Program-made: the position numbers and the translations under genes
The notes under the pieces: model-generated
What the model saw: the letters and a program-made list of their open reading frames with translations, nothing else
Database searches by the model: none
Told to the model about the DNA's origin: nothing
Source of the DNA: Bacteroidales bacterium
GTDB lineage: Bacteria > Bacteroidota > Bacteroidia > Bacteroidales > P3
Assembly (NCBI GenBank): GCA_017428115.1
Contig: JAFRRK010000090.1
Coordinates: 1 to 39,463, forward strand
Length of the DNA stretch: 39,463 nt
Direction of reading: 5' to 3'
In this document: piece by piece, positions 6,401-14,832 of the stretch
Numbering within the stretch: the stretch's first letter is position 1
How the letters are laid out: each line of letters starts with the position of its first letter

Positions 6401-7789
6401 TTAAGCCTTTTTGAATATTTTTTTTCTAAAGATGAATAGCGCAAAGACGACGAAGGCCACAACCAATATGCCAAGGGTGATAAGGCAACTCTTCATGCTT
6501 TGTGGGCCAAAGCCCATGAGCAGCAGCACGGGAAAGCCGAAAGCAATGGCTGGGATGGTCTGCAGCACAAGGTTGTTGGCGGCAGGAGTCTCAAACTTGG
6601 GGTCTATCTCGCGTAGCAGAATCATGCCGTTGCTGGCGGTGCCGGTGAGCATGCCGAACATGGAGAAGAAGCCTTCGTATTCATACTCGGGATAGAGGTG
6701 TCTGGCACAAATCTTGACATAGATAAATGTGGCCACGGCGCCCAAGGTGCAGACAAGCAGCAAGGGCATCCAGATGCCGCGCAGGTTGTTGAAGTCGATG
6801 GCTGCGGTGCCAGCCACAATCATAAAGTCGAAACAGGTGCCGGCAATACGGTCAAGGGTATAGTTGTTGATATACTCGCGCTCCATCCAATGGTTCTTGC
6901 GCAAGCGGTTGATAATCATCTTCACCAACACACCCAACAAGGTACCCCACAGGAAGTTGAACCCCCACACCATGGGTTTGAGGGTCTTGGTGCCGAAATT
7001 GCCAAAGTCGATCTGCTCCACCCCATACATAAGCAAGAACACCAAGAAGTACACCATCAGCACGAGGCTAATCTGCACAGTGAGCTTGTCGATAGACTCG
7101 GCATGAGGTATTTCATTCTCCGACTCGTAATCCTCAAGTGTGTACACCTCACGGTAGTTGTCGGTTTTCATCTTCAGTTTACCCCGACGGCGCAACACAT
7201 TCATATACACCACCCCCACAAGGCTGCCCACGATGAAGCCGGTGGCGGCAATGCTGAGACCGAAATCGGCACCATGGAAGTTGATGCCTTGTGCCGATGC
7301 CCACTGGCTATAGGTGACACCAAAGTTGAGTGCCTGCCCGGGACCCTGGCCATAGCCCATAGGCAGCAACAGACCTGAAGCATAGAAGAAATCGCGATTG
7401 TTCCAAAGCAGAAACAACGGTATGGTAATCAGCAGTCCCACGAATCCCTGAAGGATGTAGGTGCTGGCTGTGACAGCACCAGTCTCCACCACCTTGGCAG
7501 TAGTGGTCGAGCTCTTGATTTTCTTGTTTTTCAATGCCATAGCCACAAAACCGAGTCCAAGGGCATGGTAGGTGATGATTTCCATGGAGGGCTTGTTGAC
7601 CAAGGTAGCAAAGAAGCCGAAAGGCTTTAGACAGAGGATAATCAATCCCGCCAACAAGGCCGACGGCAGAAGGCTACGCTTCAGCAACGGCACGTTGCAG
7701 CGGATGAGGTTTGCCAGCAAAAGGGCAAGCACAATGATGAAAAACTGTATCAGCCATCCCCAGGCCGACATGGATGCAAATGAGGTCAT
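6401..7789 (-). CDS. GltS-like sodium:glutamate symporter family protein
   Basis: This is a polytopic inner-membrane protein of 462 residues with about ten to twelve hydrophobic segments, starting at residue 10 (WGWLIQFFIIVLALLLANLI) and ending in a strongly hydrophobic helix with a lysine-rich tail. Overall pattern and length fit the GltS family of sodium-coupled glutamate carriers in Bacteroidales. Gly-rich stretches around PMGYGQGPGQALNFG and FGMLTGTASNGMILLREIDP are consistent with the substrate-binding loops of this family. It sits between an AsmA-family gene upstream (65 bp, with a CTAG-rich hairpin) and a BamA-like gene 12 bp downstream. The substrate is inferred from the family alone. 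Confidence 0.72.
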   Translation of the reverse strand: MTSFASMSAWGWLIQFFIIVLALLLANLIRCNVPLLKRSLLPSALLAGLIILCLKPFGFFATLVNKPSMEIITYHALGLGFVAMALKNKKIKSSTTTAKVVETGAVTASTYILQGFVGLLITIPLFLLWNNRDFFYASGLLLPMGYGQGPGQALNFGVTYSQWASAQGINFHGADFGLSIAATGFIVGSLVGVVYMNVLRRRGKLKMKTDNYREVYTLEDYESENEIPHAESIDKLTVQISLVLMVYFLVFLLMYGVEQIDFGNFGTKTLKPMVWGFNFLWGTLLGVLVKMIINRLRKNHWMEREYINNYTLDRIAGTCFDFMIVAGTAAIDFNNLRGIWMPLLLVCTLGAVATFIYVKICARHLYPEYEYEGFFSMFGMLTGTASNGMILLREIDPKFETPAANNLVLQTIPAIAFGFPVLLLMGFGPQSMKSCLITLGILVVAFVVFALFIFRKKIFKKA

Positions 7790-7808
7790 GATGATTGTAT
7801 TAATTAGC

Positions 7809-7844
7809 GTCCGACTAGACAGCCAAGGGGCTGACTAGCCGGAC
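7809..7844. repeat. CTAG-rich hairpin between asmA-like and gltS-like genes
   Basis: Arms 7809-7824 and 7829-7844 pair at 14 of 16 positions around an AAGG loop. Each arm holds GACTAG. No T-tract follows in either direction, so it is not a standard terminator. It could be a partial attenuator, an mRNA stability hairpin or a repeat. Related ACTAG-rich sequence lies at 33634-33664, also between cotranscribed genes. Confidence 0.55.
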
Positions 7845-7854
7845 AAGTTTATTA

Positions 7855-10800
7855 TTACTGTTTTACATTTTTCTCTAAGGCTTGGCGCACCAAATTCTTG
7901 ATTTCCAAAGTGCGTGCTGACAGTTTGTTGCTCGGCTCGGGCAGGTACATGTCGGGATAGATGACCTTGCCCAACGAGATGTTGGGTTTGCTGATATTGC
8001 CTGCCACATCGATGGCCAGACGTGCCGGCAGCGGACACTTGAGCAACTCCAAGTGGTAGTTGCAGTTGTTCTCAAGTGAGTGACGTCCGCCTATGCATAG
8101 CTGGTAATTGTGCAAGTTGAGTAAAAATGGGTAGACGATGATTTCCTTACGAAAAACGGTGGCCTCCACACTGATGCTGTCCACACCGATGTTGTTGTCC
8201 TTCTCGCGCCAATTTTTGAATTGCAAGAGGCGTGCCATAGTGGCCACGGTGCTATTGTCCATCACCACAAGGTCCTTGCCACTAATGGCTGCGGCACCGA
8301 TAAGGGTGCTCATCTTGGGCTTGTAGAATGCGTCGAGGTTGCACTCTGCAGCCAGGTGGAAGTCGGCCTTGCCATCGAATGCGGAGAGCATAGGCACCAA
8401 CGTGTCGATAGAAGGTATCATGTCCACCAACTCGTCGATATCAATGTCAAGCAAATGGAAGTCGAGCCCCACAAAGAGATGGTTGACACGTGGCGACTTG
8501 TATACACCTGTCAGCTGCATCCGTGCCGCCTTGCAGGTGAAACCAATCTGGTCAAGCACCGCAACGCCGTCGTTGACCGTCACCGAGCCTCCCAAGTCGT
8601 TCAAGTCGTTGCCAAAGGCCACACACCTAGTAATATGCGTATTGAGCTTTACATCCACGTCTCGGGGTACGATAAAGGGATTTGCCTCTTTGGGCACATT
8701 GTCCTCCACGCGCTGCTGCTGCAAGGTGTCCTCGTAGCTGCCCATGCCGCTGAGAATGCCCAACAGCTGGTCGATATCGGCATATTGCGAGCCGAAATCA
8801 AACGTGCCGCGCAGCATCGTCTTGTGGTCGAGCCAGTCTTCAACGCCATACACCTTGCCCGAGAGGTGGTAGTCCGACACACCCCAAAGAATGTCGGCAC
8901 GCGATATGTTGCACACCTCGGGCTTATAGTTGAACTCAAAGTTGGTCATACGCACTGCCTCCGACATATTGTTCATTGCCAACACGCCACGCAAGATGTC
9001 GATGTCCACATCGGGGTTCCACTGCTTGAGCACATTATTCTGGTTCTTATCATTGCGCACACTGCCCTTCAGCTTCAAGGTGTCGGAATAGACTATCATC
9101 GAATCTATCTCGGCGTTCACCTTGCTGAATTTGATGTCGAAAGCGGCAGCAAGCGACTGTTTCTTATCTAGTATATTAGGCATGCCCACACGGATATCGG
9201 GGTCCACGACATGGGCGTTCAAGCCATTCTGAGCCATCTCTACATTCAGCTGGCCGCCTGTTATATGTGCACCAATCAGTTCATGCACCTTCGCCTTTGC
9301 CTTACTTCCAGCCTTGGGCAGAGTCACAGCCAGCTTGAGACTTGGCGAAGTGGCATGGATGCTGTCGTAACGCACATCCAATCTAGCAAAATCTAGCGTG
9401 CCGTTGGCCTGAACCTTTGCTAAATTTAGTTTTTTGAGCGATTCAAGCCAGCTTTTCACATGAAGGTTAATCTTCGACGAGCCTTCAAGTGCAATAGGCA
9501 TAGTATCAGGCAAGAATGTTTGCAAATCGGGCAGGTGGAGGTTGCCCTTGATGCGGGCATCCAGCAACAAATCCTCATACTTATCCACCGTGCCTTCAAC
9601 TGCCAGGTTGCTTTTCATTGTCTTTGCAGTGAAACTGCGGATTGTAATTGTCGAGGGCATCACCACATAACCTTCGGCAGTGGAAAGACAGAGTTTTACA
9701 CCCAAGTCGGCATTGATGTCCTTCACGGGCATAGGCAGCATCTTAGGAGCCGAGAATGAGCCTTTCTTCAGTGTCACGTCGGCATAAATCATAGGCAATC
9801 GGCCTTCAGCCACCACGCCCTCAGCGGTTCCTTTGATGCCTAACCGCGCATCCACATCCATTCCTTTCAAGCTCTGTGTGACAAACGTGGGCAGCAATTC
9901 AAGCAGTTCGCCTACTTTCCAATCGTCGATACGATAGCTCACATCCACCTTCATCGGGTCATTGTCGTTGGCAAGAGCCACATCGCCCGCAAGGTCTATA
10001 TCATAGTCAAGCAATGAGATAGAACTCTTCTCTTGTAGAGTAATCTTCTTGTTATCTAAATCGGCACGGAATGGCAGCTTCACCGTCAACAGGTCGTGAC
10101 GCGAGGCCCTCATCGCATCAGTCACAAACATCTTCTCCCCCATCACCACACTCCCACTGGGCAGCATCAGTTTCAACTTGCCAGCCAAATCGCCCATGCC
10201 TCCTTTGGCATCCAACTGAACCACAGGATTGTCCAACTCGGCATAGATATTGGTATTTCCCAAACTGTCGCGCATATCAACCAGCAAGCAGGCGACATCC
10301 AACGACAGGTCGGCATCTATCTGTTTCTCCACCCACGCCCCTTTCAGGTTCAAGTCGAGATTGTCAGCCCTTGCCAGCATCTGCTGCTGCAGGTTGCAGT
10401 ATTGGGCCGCAAAGTTGTTCACCACTATCTTCTCCAGCTGTATTGCCTCAGGAAGGCCCGAACTGGTGGTGTCTTCTTCCTCTTCGCTTTTGGCGAAGAT
10501 GTCGAGGTTGCTCCATCCGTCGGGAGCCGTATACAGATTAGCGACCGCATCATCCACCCTCAGTTGTCGCACGATGATTGAACGGTTTTTGAGGAAAGCC
10601 CTCAAATCCAATCCCACCGTCAGTGAGCGGATGAAGGCCAATGTGTCGTTCTGCACCGCACTTGCAGCCAACGCGTTGTCGACAGGTAGCTGGTAAGGGT
10701 TCACCAAGACCACATTTTCCACCTCCACACCCACATTGGGCCATGTCTTGAAGAGCGACAGGTCAACACGTTCAAAATGGTTCTCACACAAGATATGGTC

Positions 10801-10998
10801 GTCAGCCAACTTATTTACAATGGCAGTCAGCCTGGCTGGAGTAAACAACAGCCAACAGGCCACCACTACCACAACTGCCACCAATGCCAGCAGCGAACCC
10901 ATCGTAATGAGGGCTATCTTCCACCCTTTGTGCCTCTTTTTGCTTGAGGTGGCGGGAGATTGGGATATGTCTACTGCTTTTTCGTCCATCTCTTTCAT
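7855..10998 (-). CDS. AsmA family protein, large inner-membrane-anchored
   Basis: This protein of about 1047 residues has a short cytoplasmic N-terminus, one transmembrane helix (WKIALITMGSLLALVAVVVV, from about residue 26) and a long periplasmic region rich in beta strands. The segment FTPARLTAIVNKLADDHI just after the membrane is typical of AsmA-type proteins, which belong to the bridge-like lipid-transfer superfamily and affect outer-membrane assembly. The frame is open 16 codons further upstream to 11046, but the ATG at 10998 overlaps the stop of the upstream lipoprotein gene (TAATG), so I place the start there. Translational coupling with that gene and hpt suggests one operon. The exact role is unknown. 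Confidence 0.82.
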   Translation of the reverse strand: MKEMDEKAVDISQSPATSSKKRHKGWKIALITMGSLLALVAVVVVVACWLLFTPARLTAIVNKLADDHILCENHFERVDLSLFKTWPNVGVEVENVVLVNPYQLPVDNALAASAVQNDTLAFIRSLTVGLDLRAFLKNRSIIVRQLRVDDAVANLYTAPDGWSNLDIFAKSEEEEDTTSSGLPEAIQLEKIVVNNFAAQYCNLQQQMLARADNLDLNLKGAWVEKQIDADLSLDVACLLVDMRDSLGNTNIYAELDNPVVQLDAKGGMGDLAGKLKLMLPSGSVVMGEKMFVTDAMRASRHDLLTVKLPFRADLDNKKITLQEKSSISLLDYDIDLAGDVALANDNDPMKVDVSYRIDDWKVGELLELLPTFVTQSLKGMDVDARLGIKGTAEGVVAEGRLPMIYADVTLKKGSFSAPKMLPMPVKDINADLGVKLCLSTAEGYVVMPSTITIRSFTAKTMKSNLAVEGTVDKYEDLLLDARIKGNLHLPDLQTFLPDTMPIALEGSSKINLHVKSWLESLKKLNLAKVQANGTLDFARLDVRYDSIHATSPSLKLAVTLPKAGSKAKAKVHELIGAHITGGQLNVEMAQNGLNAHVVDPDIRVGMPNILDKKQSLAAAFDIKFSKVNAEIDSMIVYSDTLKLKGSVRNDKNQNNVLKQWNPDVDIDILRGVLAMNNMSEAVRMTNFEFNYKPEVCNISRADILWGVSDYHLSGKVYGVEDWLDHKTMLRGTFDFGSQYADIDQLLGILSGMGSYEDTLQQQRVEDNVPKEANPFIVPRDVDVKLNTHITRCVAFGNDLNDLGGSVTVNDGVAVLDQIGFTCKAARMQLTGVYKSPRVNHLFVGLDFHLLDIDIDELVDMIPSIDTLVPMLSAFDGKADFHLAAECNLDAFYKPKMSTLIGAAAISGKDLVVMDNSTVATMARLLQFKNWREKDNNIGVDSISVEATVFRKEIIVYPFLLNLHNYQLCIGGRHSLENNCNYHLELLKCPLPARLAIDVAGNISKPNISLGKVIYPDMYLPEPSNKLSARTLEIKNLVRQALEKNVKQ

Positions 10999-11378
10999 TA
11001 CAACTTCTTTAGAAACACCTGTTTGTTGCCATACACATCCTTCCATTCCAGACGTGAGGCGGTCTGGGTCACCACGGTGTAGTCGTAATAGACATGCTGC
11101 CCCATCTCACCATAAAGGTCCAGACGCAGCTGGTCCTCCTCAGTTGACCAATTGAACTTGGTGCCTTCACCCTCATGCACATCCTCCGACTCGTCCCATG
11201 TCTCGCCCGTGTGCTCAGCATCGTAGCGCCAGTATTCTTGCGTATTGCTCTCTTTCTGCCATGTGCCCACCAACAATGTTTCGTCCACAGTGAGCGGCTC
11301 TACTTCAGGGATGCAGCCCACAAACAGCAATGGCATAAAAGCCAACAGCACAAGGGTGGCTATTGTTCTATTTTTCAT
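10998..11378 (-). CDS. Small lipocalin-like lipoprotein
   Basis: This 126-residue protein has a lipoprotein signal with the lipobox LLFVGC, Cys at about residue 22. The mature part begins with a LVGTWQKES segment, then alternating beta strands, as in lipocalin-like lipoproteins of Bacteroidales. Its ATG overlaps the hpt stop by four bases, and its stop overlaps the AsmA start by one, so all three are coupled. The ligand is unknown. No other family signature is seen. Confidence 0.72.
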   Translation of the reverse strand: MKNRTIATLVLLAFMPLLFVGCIPEVEPLTVDETLLVGTWQKESNTQEYWRYDAEHTGETWDESEDVHEGEGTKFNWSTEEDQLRLDLYGEMGQHVYYDYTVVTQTASRLEWKDVYGNKQVFLKKL

Positions 11379-11911
11379 CTGTCTAAGATATAAACATCGC
11401 GATAAGTTCTGCCCTGGCCACTATAGTCAAGACCATAACCCACTATGAAATCATTAGGTATCGACTTGCCCACATAATCAATCTTGAAATCTCTTTGGAA
11501 GTTGCCCGGCTTAAAAAAGAAAGTGCAGATAGCAATGCTTGCAGGCTCGCGCTTCTTGAGCTCGTTAATCATAAACTCCATCGAGATGCCGCTGTCTACA
11601 ATATCCTCCACAATAATCACATCGCGGCCTGTACACCTATCGGGGAAACCCATCACCTTGGTCACCTCGCCTGTCGACTCTAGGCCTTCATACGAGGTGT
11701 AGCGCACAAACGACACCTGCGGGTCGAAATCCAGCGCTCGTGTCAGGTCTGCCACAAACAGATAACTGCCCGTCAGCACAGGGCATAGTATAGGATCCTT
11801 GCCTTTGTAGTCGCGCGACAATTCGTCAGCCAGCCGCTTCACCGTTGCCTGAATCTCAGCCTCTGGCATATAGAGGCGGAATGTTTTGTCTAATACTTGA
11901 ATCTTTTCCAT
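11375..11911 (-). CDS. hpt: Hypoxanthine phosphoribosyltransferase
   Basis: This 178-residue enzyme converts hypoxanthine or guanine and PRPP to IMP or GMP in purine salvage, in the cytoplasm. The PRPP-binding loop is VIIVEDIVDSGISM (about residues 98-111) and the first loop is LTGSYLF near residue 47. Length is normal for the family. It heads a coupled leftward set with a lipoprotein and an AsmA-family gene. Upstream (11912-12094) is a gap of 183 bp with a repeated palindrome but no clear promoter. Confidence 0.92.
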   Translation of the reverse strand: MEKIQVLDKTFRLYMPEAEIQATVKRLADELSRDYKGKDPILCPVLTGSYLFVADLTRALDFDPQVSFVRYTSYEGLESTGEVTKVMGFPDRCTGRDVIIVEDIVDSGISMEFMINELKKREPASIAICTFFFKPGNFQRDFKIDYVGKSIPNDFIVGYGLDYSGQGRTYRDVYILDR

Positions 11912-11956
11912 GGATTTTATGTTTGTCTAAGGGTTATTATTTTATTTTGAGAATCT

Positions 11957-12023
11957 TTATTAATTGCTTGCAATTATAGTCCCTGTCTCCTCTCTGCTCC
12001 GCTATCGTAAGTCCTCTGGACTT
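11957..12023. repeat. Palindromic intergenic motif, copy 2, and a nearby hairpin
   Basis: TTATTAATTGCTTGCAATTA at 11957-11976, with the TAGTC that follows, matches the motif at 959-982 with one change. A perfect small hairpin, AAGTCC-TCT-GGACTT, lies at 12009-12023. Both lie in the gap between hpt and the secreted FGE-like gene. Function is unknown; the hairpin lacks a T-tract. Confidence 0.4.
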
Positions 12024-12094
12024 CCTTCATACTATAATCTAGATATGTGACTTACACATTATATAATCCTTAAAAAAAGATATCCCCTAATAAG

Positions 12095-13129
12095 CTAATC
12101 CTCACGCTCGGCACTATCTAGCACCAAACGGAAACCGTAGAAGCTGTAGCCAAAATCAGGCAGATACCAGCTGCGCTCAAACACACTGCAACCCCACGTA
12201 GGACTGTTGAAACAGCCACCGCGCAATATGCGGTTCTCGCCCTCCTTGGGCCCCTGTGGGCAACTCTGCGGCTGTGCCGTATATGCCTCCATCCAATCGC
12301 TGCACCATTCCATCACGTTGCCTCCCATATCGTACAATCCCAGCTCGTTGGGCTTCAGCCGTCCCACGGGATGGCTACGTCCTCCGCTGTTGGTGGCCAT
12401 CCAGCACACATCCCACGGTTGGCTCTGCGTGCCGGGATACACGGTGTTGTGCCCTCGCACTCCTCCGCGTGCCGCAAACTCCCATTCAGCCTCCGTAGGC
12501 AGTCGGAAACGGTAGCCAGTCATCTGACTAAGCCGCGCTATGAATATCTGCACATCGTTCCACGACACCTGCTCCACGGGCAGGCTGTCGTTGCCCGTCC
12601 ATTTCGACGGGTTCTCACCCATCACCGACGCCCAAAGCCCCTGAGTCACTTCGTATTGCCCCATATAGTATCCGTTCAGCGTCACTCGGTGCGTAGGCAG
12701 CTCATCGGCGTAGGTGTGCTTTTCGCCCTTAGGATGGGTGCAGCCCATCGTAAAAGAGCCACCTTCCACCGGCATCATGCGGAAATAGCGGTCGCCGACA
12801 TATACCAGCAGCGCACCATCGTCCACCTCCACCAAAAACGAAAGAGCCTCAGGCTCCACGCCACGTATCTCTGGCAGATTCACTGCAGTGATAGTCAGTC
12901 CCTCACCAGCCTTTACCCCCTTGCCCACGGCTCCTGTCAGCCCAGCCAACGGCGCCGTGTAGCGTCCGCTGTCGATAGCCACACGCACACAGATATCCGC
13001 CGTACGGTCGAGCGTGTAGGTAATCCGCAACGTGTCGCTTGCCAATTCAAACGACACATCCGACACCCTCTGTGCCCACAGAGTAACACAGCAAAAAAAC
13101 ATCAACAATATGGCAGACAATCTTTTCAT
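12095..13129 (-). CDS. Secreted formylglycine-generating-enzyme-like (SUMF1 domain) protein
   Basis: This is a 344-residue exported protein. A signal peptide (about 1-19, ending LWAQ) is followed by a beta-rich region to about 115, then an FGE-sulfatase domain: GGSFTMGCTHPKGEKHTYAD, HRVTLNGYYMGQYEVTQ, PVEQVSWNDV, RFRLPTEAEWEFAARGG, LYDMGGNVMEWCSDW and RILRGGCF. True formylglycine-generating enzymes use a Cys pair near the C-terminus. Here cysteines occur in RGGCF and WGCSVF, but their spacing does not clearly match that pair, so enzyme activity is doubtful. Many Bacteroidota homologues are structural or binding proteins, some linked to gliding or T9SS. It lies alone between pyrE and hpt. Confidence 0.8.
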   Translation of the reverse strand: MKRLSAILLMFFCCVTLWAQRVSDVSFELASDTLRITYTLDRTADICVRVAIDSGRYTAPLAGLTGAVGKGVKAGEGLTITAVNLPEIRGVEPEALSFLVEVDDGALLVYVGDRYFRMMPVEGGSFTMGCTHPKGEKHTYADELPTHRVTLNGYYMGQYEVTQGLWASVMGENPSKWTGNDSLPVEQVSWNDVQIFIARLSQMTGYRFRLPTEAEWEFAARGGVRGHNTVYPGTQSQPWDVCWMATNSGGRSHPVGRLKPNELGLYDMGGNVMEWCSDWMEAYTAQPQSCPQGPKEGENRILRGGCFNSPTWGCSVFERSWYLPDFGYSFYGFRLVLDSAERED

Positions 13130-13227
13130 TGCTCCTTTATAGATAATTAGGTCATAAAGGTATACGGGTCAAAAGGCGAAACAGGCTAAATCCCCATTCT
13201 TAACTATTTATTCGCAACTAACTGTGG

Positions 13228-13881
13228 CTAAGCCATGTGCGCATCGCTCCATGCCTCGGGATTCTTGCGCCAGTTGGCCAGCGACTCCTGGTCGGCAGCA
13301 CGTATGTACTCCTCCTGACACGCCACATCAATCAAGGTGTCGTAGTTGGTCAGTGTGTGCAGCTCCACCTTGGCATCCTCAAAATTCTTTGCCGCCACAT
13401 CCAGCCCATAGGTAAATATAGCCACCATGCCCTTCACATCACAGCCCCTCTCCCTCAACGCATTGACGGCAATAAGGCTGCTCTTGCCTGTCGACACTAG
13501 GTCCTCAATCACCACCACCGACTGCCCCTCGTGAATCTCGCCCTCGATCTGATTTGTGAGGCCGTGGCTTTTAGCCTCAGAGCGCACATATACGAAAGGC
13601 AGACCCAGCTCCTGAGCCACCAGCGCGCCCTGGGCGATGCCTCCCGTAGCCACACCGGCGATGACATCGATGCCACACCATGTCTTATTTATCACCTCCA
13701 CAAAACTCTGACGTATGAAAGTGCGGATTTCGGGATAGGAAAGCGTCACTCGGTTGTCGCAATAAATTGGAGATTTGCGACCCGACGCCCATGTAAATGG
13801 ATGTTCGTTGTTAAGCTTTATTGCTTTGACTTGCAGTAAGAAATTAGCCATCTGTATGGCCATGTTGTCGTTAGTTTTCAT
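13228..13881 (-). CDS. pyrE: Orotate phosphoribosyltransferase
   Basis: This enzyme joins orotate to PRPP to form OMP in pyrimidine synthesis. The N-terminal FTWASGRKSPIYCDNR segment and the PRPP loop VVVIEDLVSTGKSS are diagnostic. The frame is open to 13971, but the extra codons do not resemble PyrE and lie upstream of a strong promoter whose start point is predicted near 13881. I therefore use the ATG at 13881 (217 residues). A second ATG at 13863 would give the more usual spacing to LLQVKAIKL, with an untranslated leader of about 18 nt. If 13881 is right, the message is essentially leaderless. Confidence 0.92.
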   Translation of the reverse strand: MKTNDNMAIQMANFLLQVKAIKLNNEHPFTWASGRKSPIYCDNRVTLSYPEIRTFIRQSFVEVINKTWCGIDVIAGVATGGIAQGALVAQELGLPFVYVRSEAKSHGLTNQIEGEIHEGQSVVVIEDLVSTGKSSLIAVNALRERGCDVKGMVAIFTYGLDVAAKNFEDAKVELHTLTNYDTLIDVACQEEYIRAADQESLANWRKNPEAWSDAHMA

Positions 13882-13885
13882 ACCG

Positions 13886-13915
13886 CAAAGATACGAAAAA
13901 AAAATCATTGGCAAA
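13886..13915 (-). promoter_or_regulatory. pyrE promoter
   Basis: On the minus strand, TTTG (13912-13915), an 18-bp A/T-rich spacer, then TATCTTTG (13886-13893) closely matches the Bacteroidota consensus. The -7 box ends only four bases before the ATG at 13881. Confidence 0.75.
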
Positions 13916-14096
13916 GAATAAAATGCTCCACACGCATTTTTTTTGCTCTCCACATCCGCCATTACCACCACCCGCAGTACACTTCCTTTTGCTACTGATT
14001 CGTGTTTATCCCTACCGATTTCTACTGATTGAGAGTCTTATCCCCCATCATCATGCGGAAAATAATCAACAAGCATTCTGCAAACGAGAAGAGAGT

Positions 14097-14151
14097 GGAC
14101 GAAGGCTGGACGAAAGCTGGACGAAGACTGGACGAAAGCTGGACGAAGATA
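14097..14151 (+). repeat. Five tandem copies of an 11-bp unit
   Basis: Units of the form GGACGAARRCT start at 14097, 14108, 14119, 14130 and 14141, the last ending ATA rather than GCT or ACT. They lie 55 bp upstream of the Nudix start. The frame of the Nudix gene is open through them, giving a Trp/Asp/Glu-containing stretch, but this looks accidental. The unit resembles the CGAAGGCACGA segments in the dispersed repeats, which also show an 11-bp period. A role in transcription is possible but not shown. Confidence 0.85.
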
Positions 14152-14205
14152 GGAGTTTTTTTTAATGGGGGGATAATAATTTTGGGTCGCGGCCGTTATG
14201 TAAAA

Positions 14206-14832
14206 ATGATGAGAAGAACCACCATTTCGTACCTTGACCATTATCTATACTACTATACCGGCACTGGCGACAGTCCTGAGCCGCAGTGTGATAATTGTGT
14301 GGCGGGCAACGACGAGCGGCTTGACGAATGTTTTTCCCTACTGACCTCAGGGAAAGATGTAATTGTGCGTGGACATCATGGTATCAGGCACTTGGTCAAT
14401 TATCTCCATGCCCACTACCGCATGGTGAAGGCTGCCGGTGGCGTGGTAGAGGCGCCCGACGGCGAGCTGCTGGCCATAGAACGTGAGCGCCACTGGGACC
14501 TGCCCAAGGGAATGGTGGAACGTGGCGAGACATTGCCACAGGCCGCCCTACGCGAAGTGGCGGAGGAGACAGGGGTGACGGACGTTTCGGTGGACCACTT
14601 GATAATGAAGACCTACCATATTTATGACAAGTATGGCGGCTGGCACATTAAACAGACCAGCTGGTTTGCCATGCATGCGGCTGGAAGGCAGCATACAGCG
14701 CCACAAAGTGAAGAGGGTATCACTCAGGCCGTTTGGCTAGAAAGGGAAGACTGCCTTCGGAAACTCAGCCAATCGTTCGCAAGCCTCAGGCTAGTGGCTG
14801 ACGAGTTAAAAAGTAAACATGTAAAGCTTTGA
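14206..14832 (+). CDS. Nudix hydrolase
   Basis: This protein of 208 residues carries a complete Nudix box, GX5EX7REVAEETG, written around GMVERGETLPQAALREV. Such enzymes hydrolyse nucleoside diphosphates linked to another group; the substrate is unknown. An N-terminal part of about 80 residues precedes the fold (AAGGVVEAPDG). The frame extends upstream to 14029 but runs through the 11-bp tandem repeat, so I take ATG 14206, the first of two adjacent ATGs. Its stop overlaps the TTG start of dprA by four bases, implying coupled translation. Confidence 0.85.
   Translation: MMRRTTISYLDHYLYYYTGTGDSPEPQCDNCVAGNDERLDECFSLLTSGKDVIVRGHHGIRHLVNYLHAHYRMVKAAGGVVEAPDGELLAIERERHWDLPKGMVERGETLPQAALREVAEETGVTDVSVDHLIMKTYHIYDKYGGWHIKQTSWFAMHAAGRQHTAPQSEEGITQAVWLEREDCLRKLSQSFASLRLVADELKSKHVKL

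Noticed and set aside
7809-7844. Intrinsic terminator
   Set aside because: The hairpin has no T-tract on either side.
8221-9171. Long open frame of 316 codons on the plus strand
   Set aside because: It lies entirely opposite the AsmA-family gene, whose frame is clearly protein-like; the plus frame is His- and Val-rich antisense sequence without a recognisable motif.
14097-14151. CRISPR array
   Set aside because: Units are 11 bp and directly adjacent, with no spacers, and no cas gene is near.
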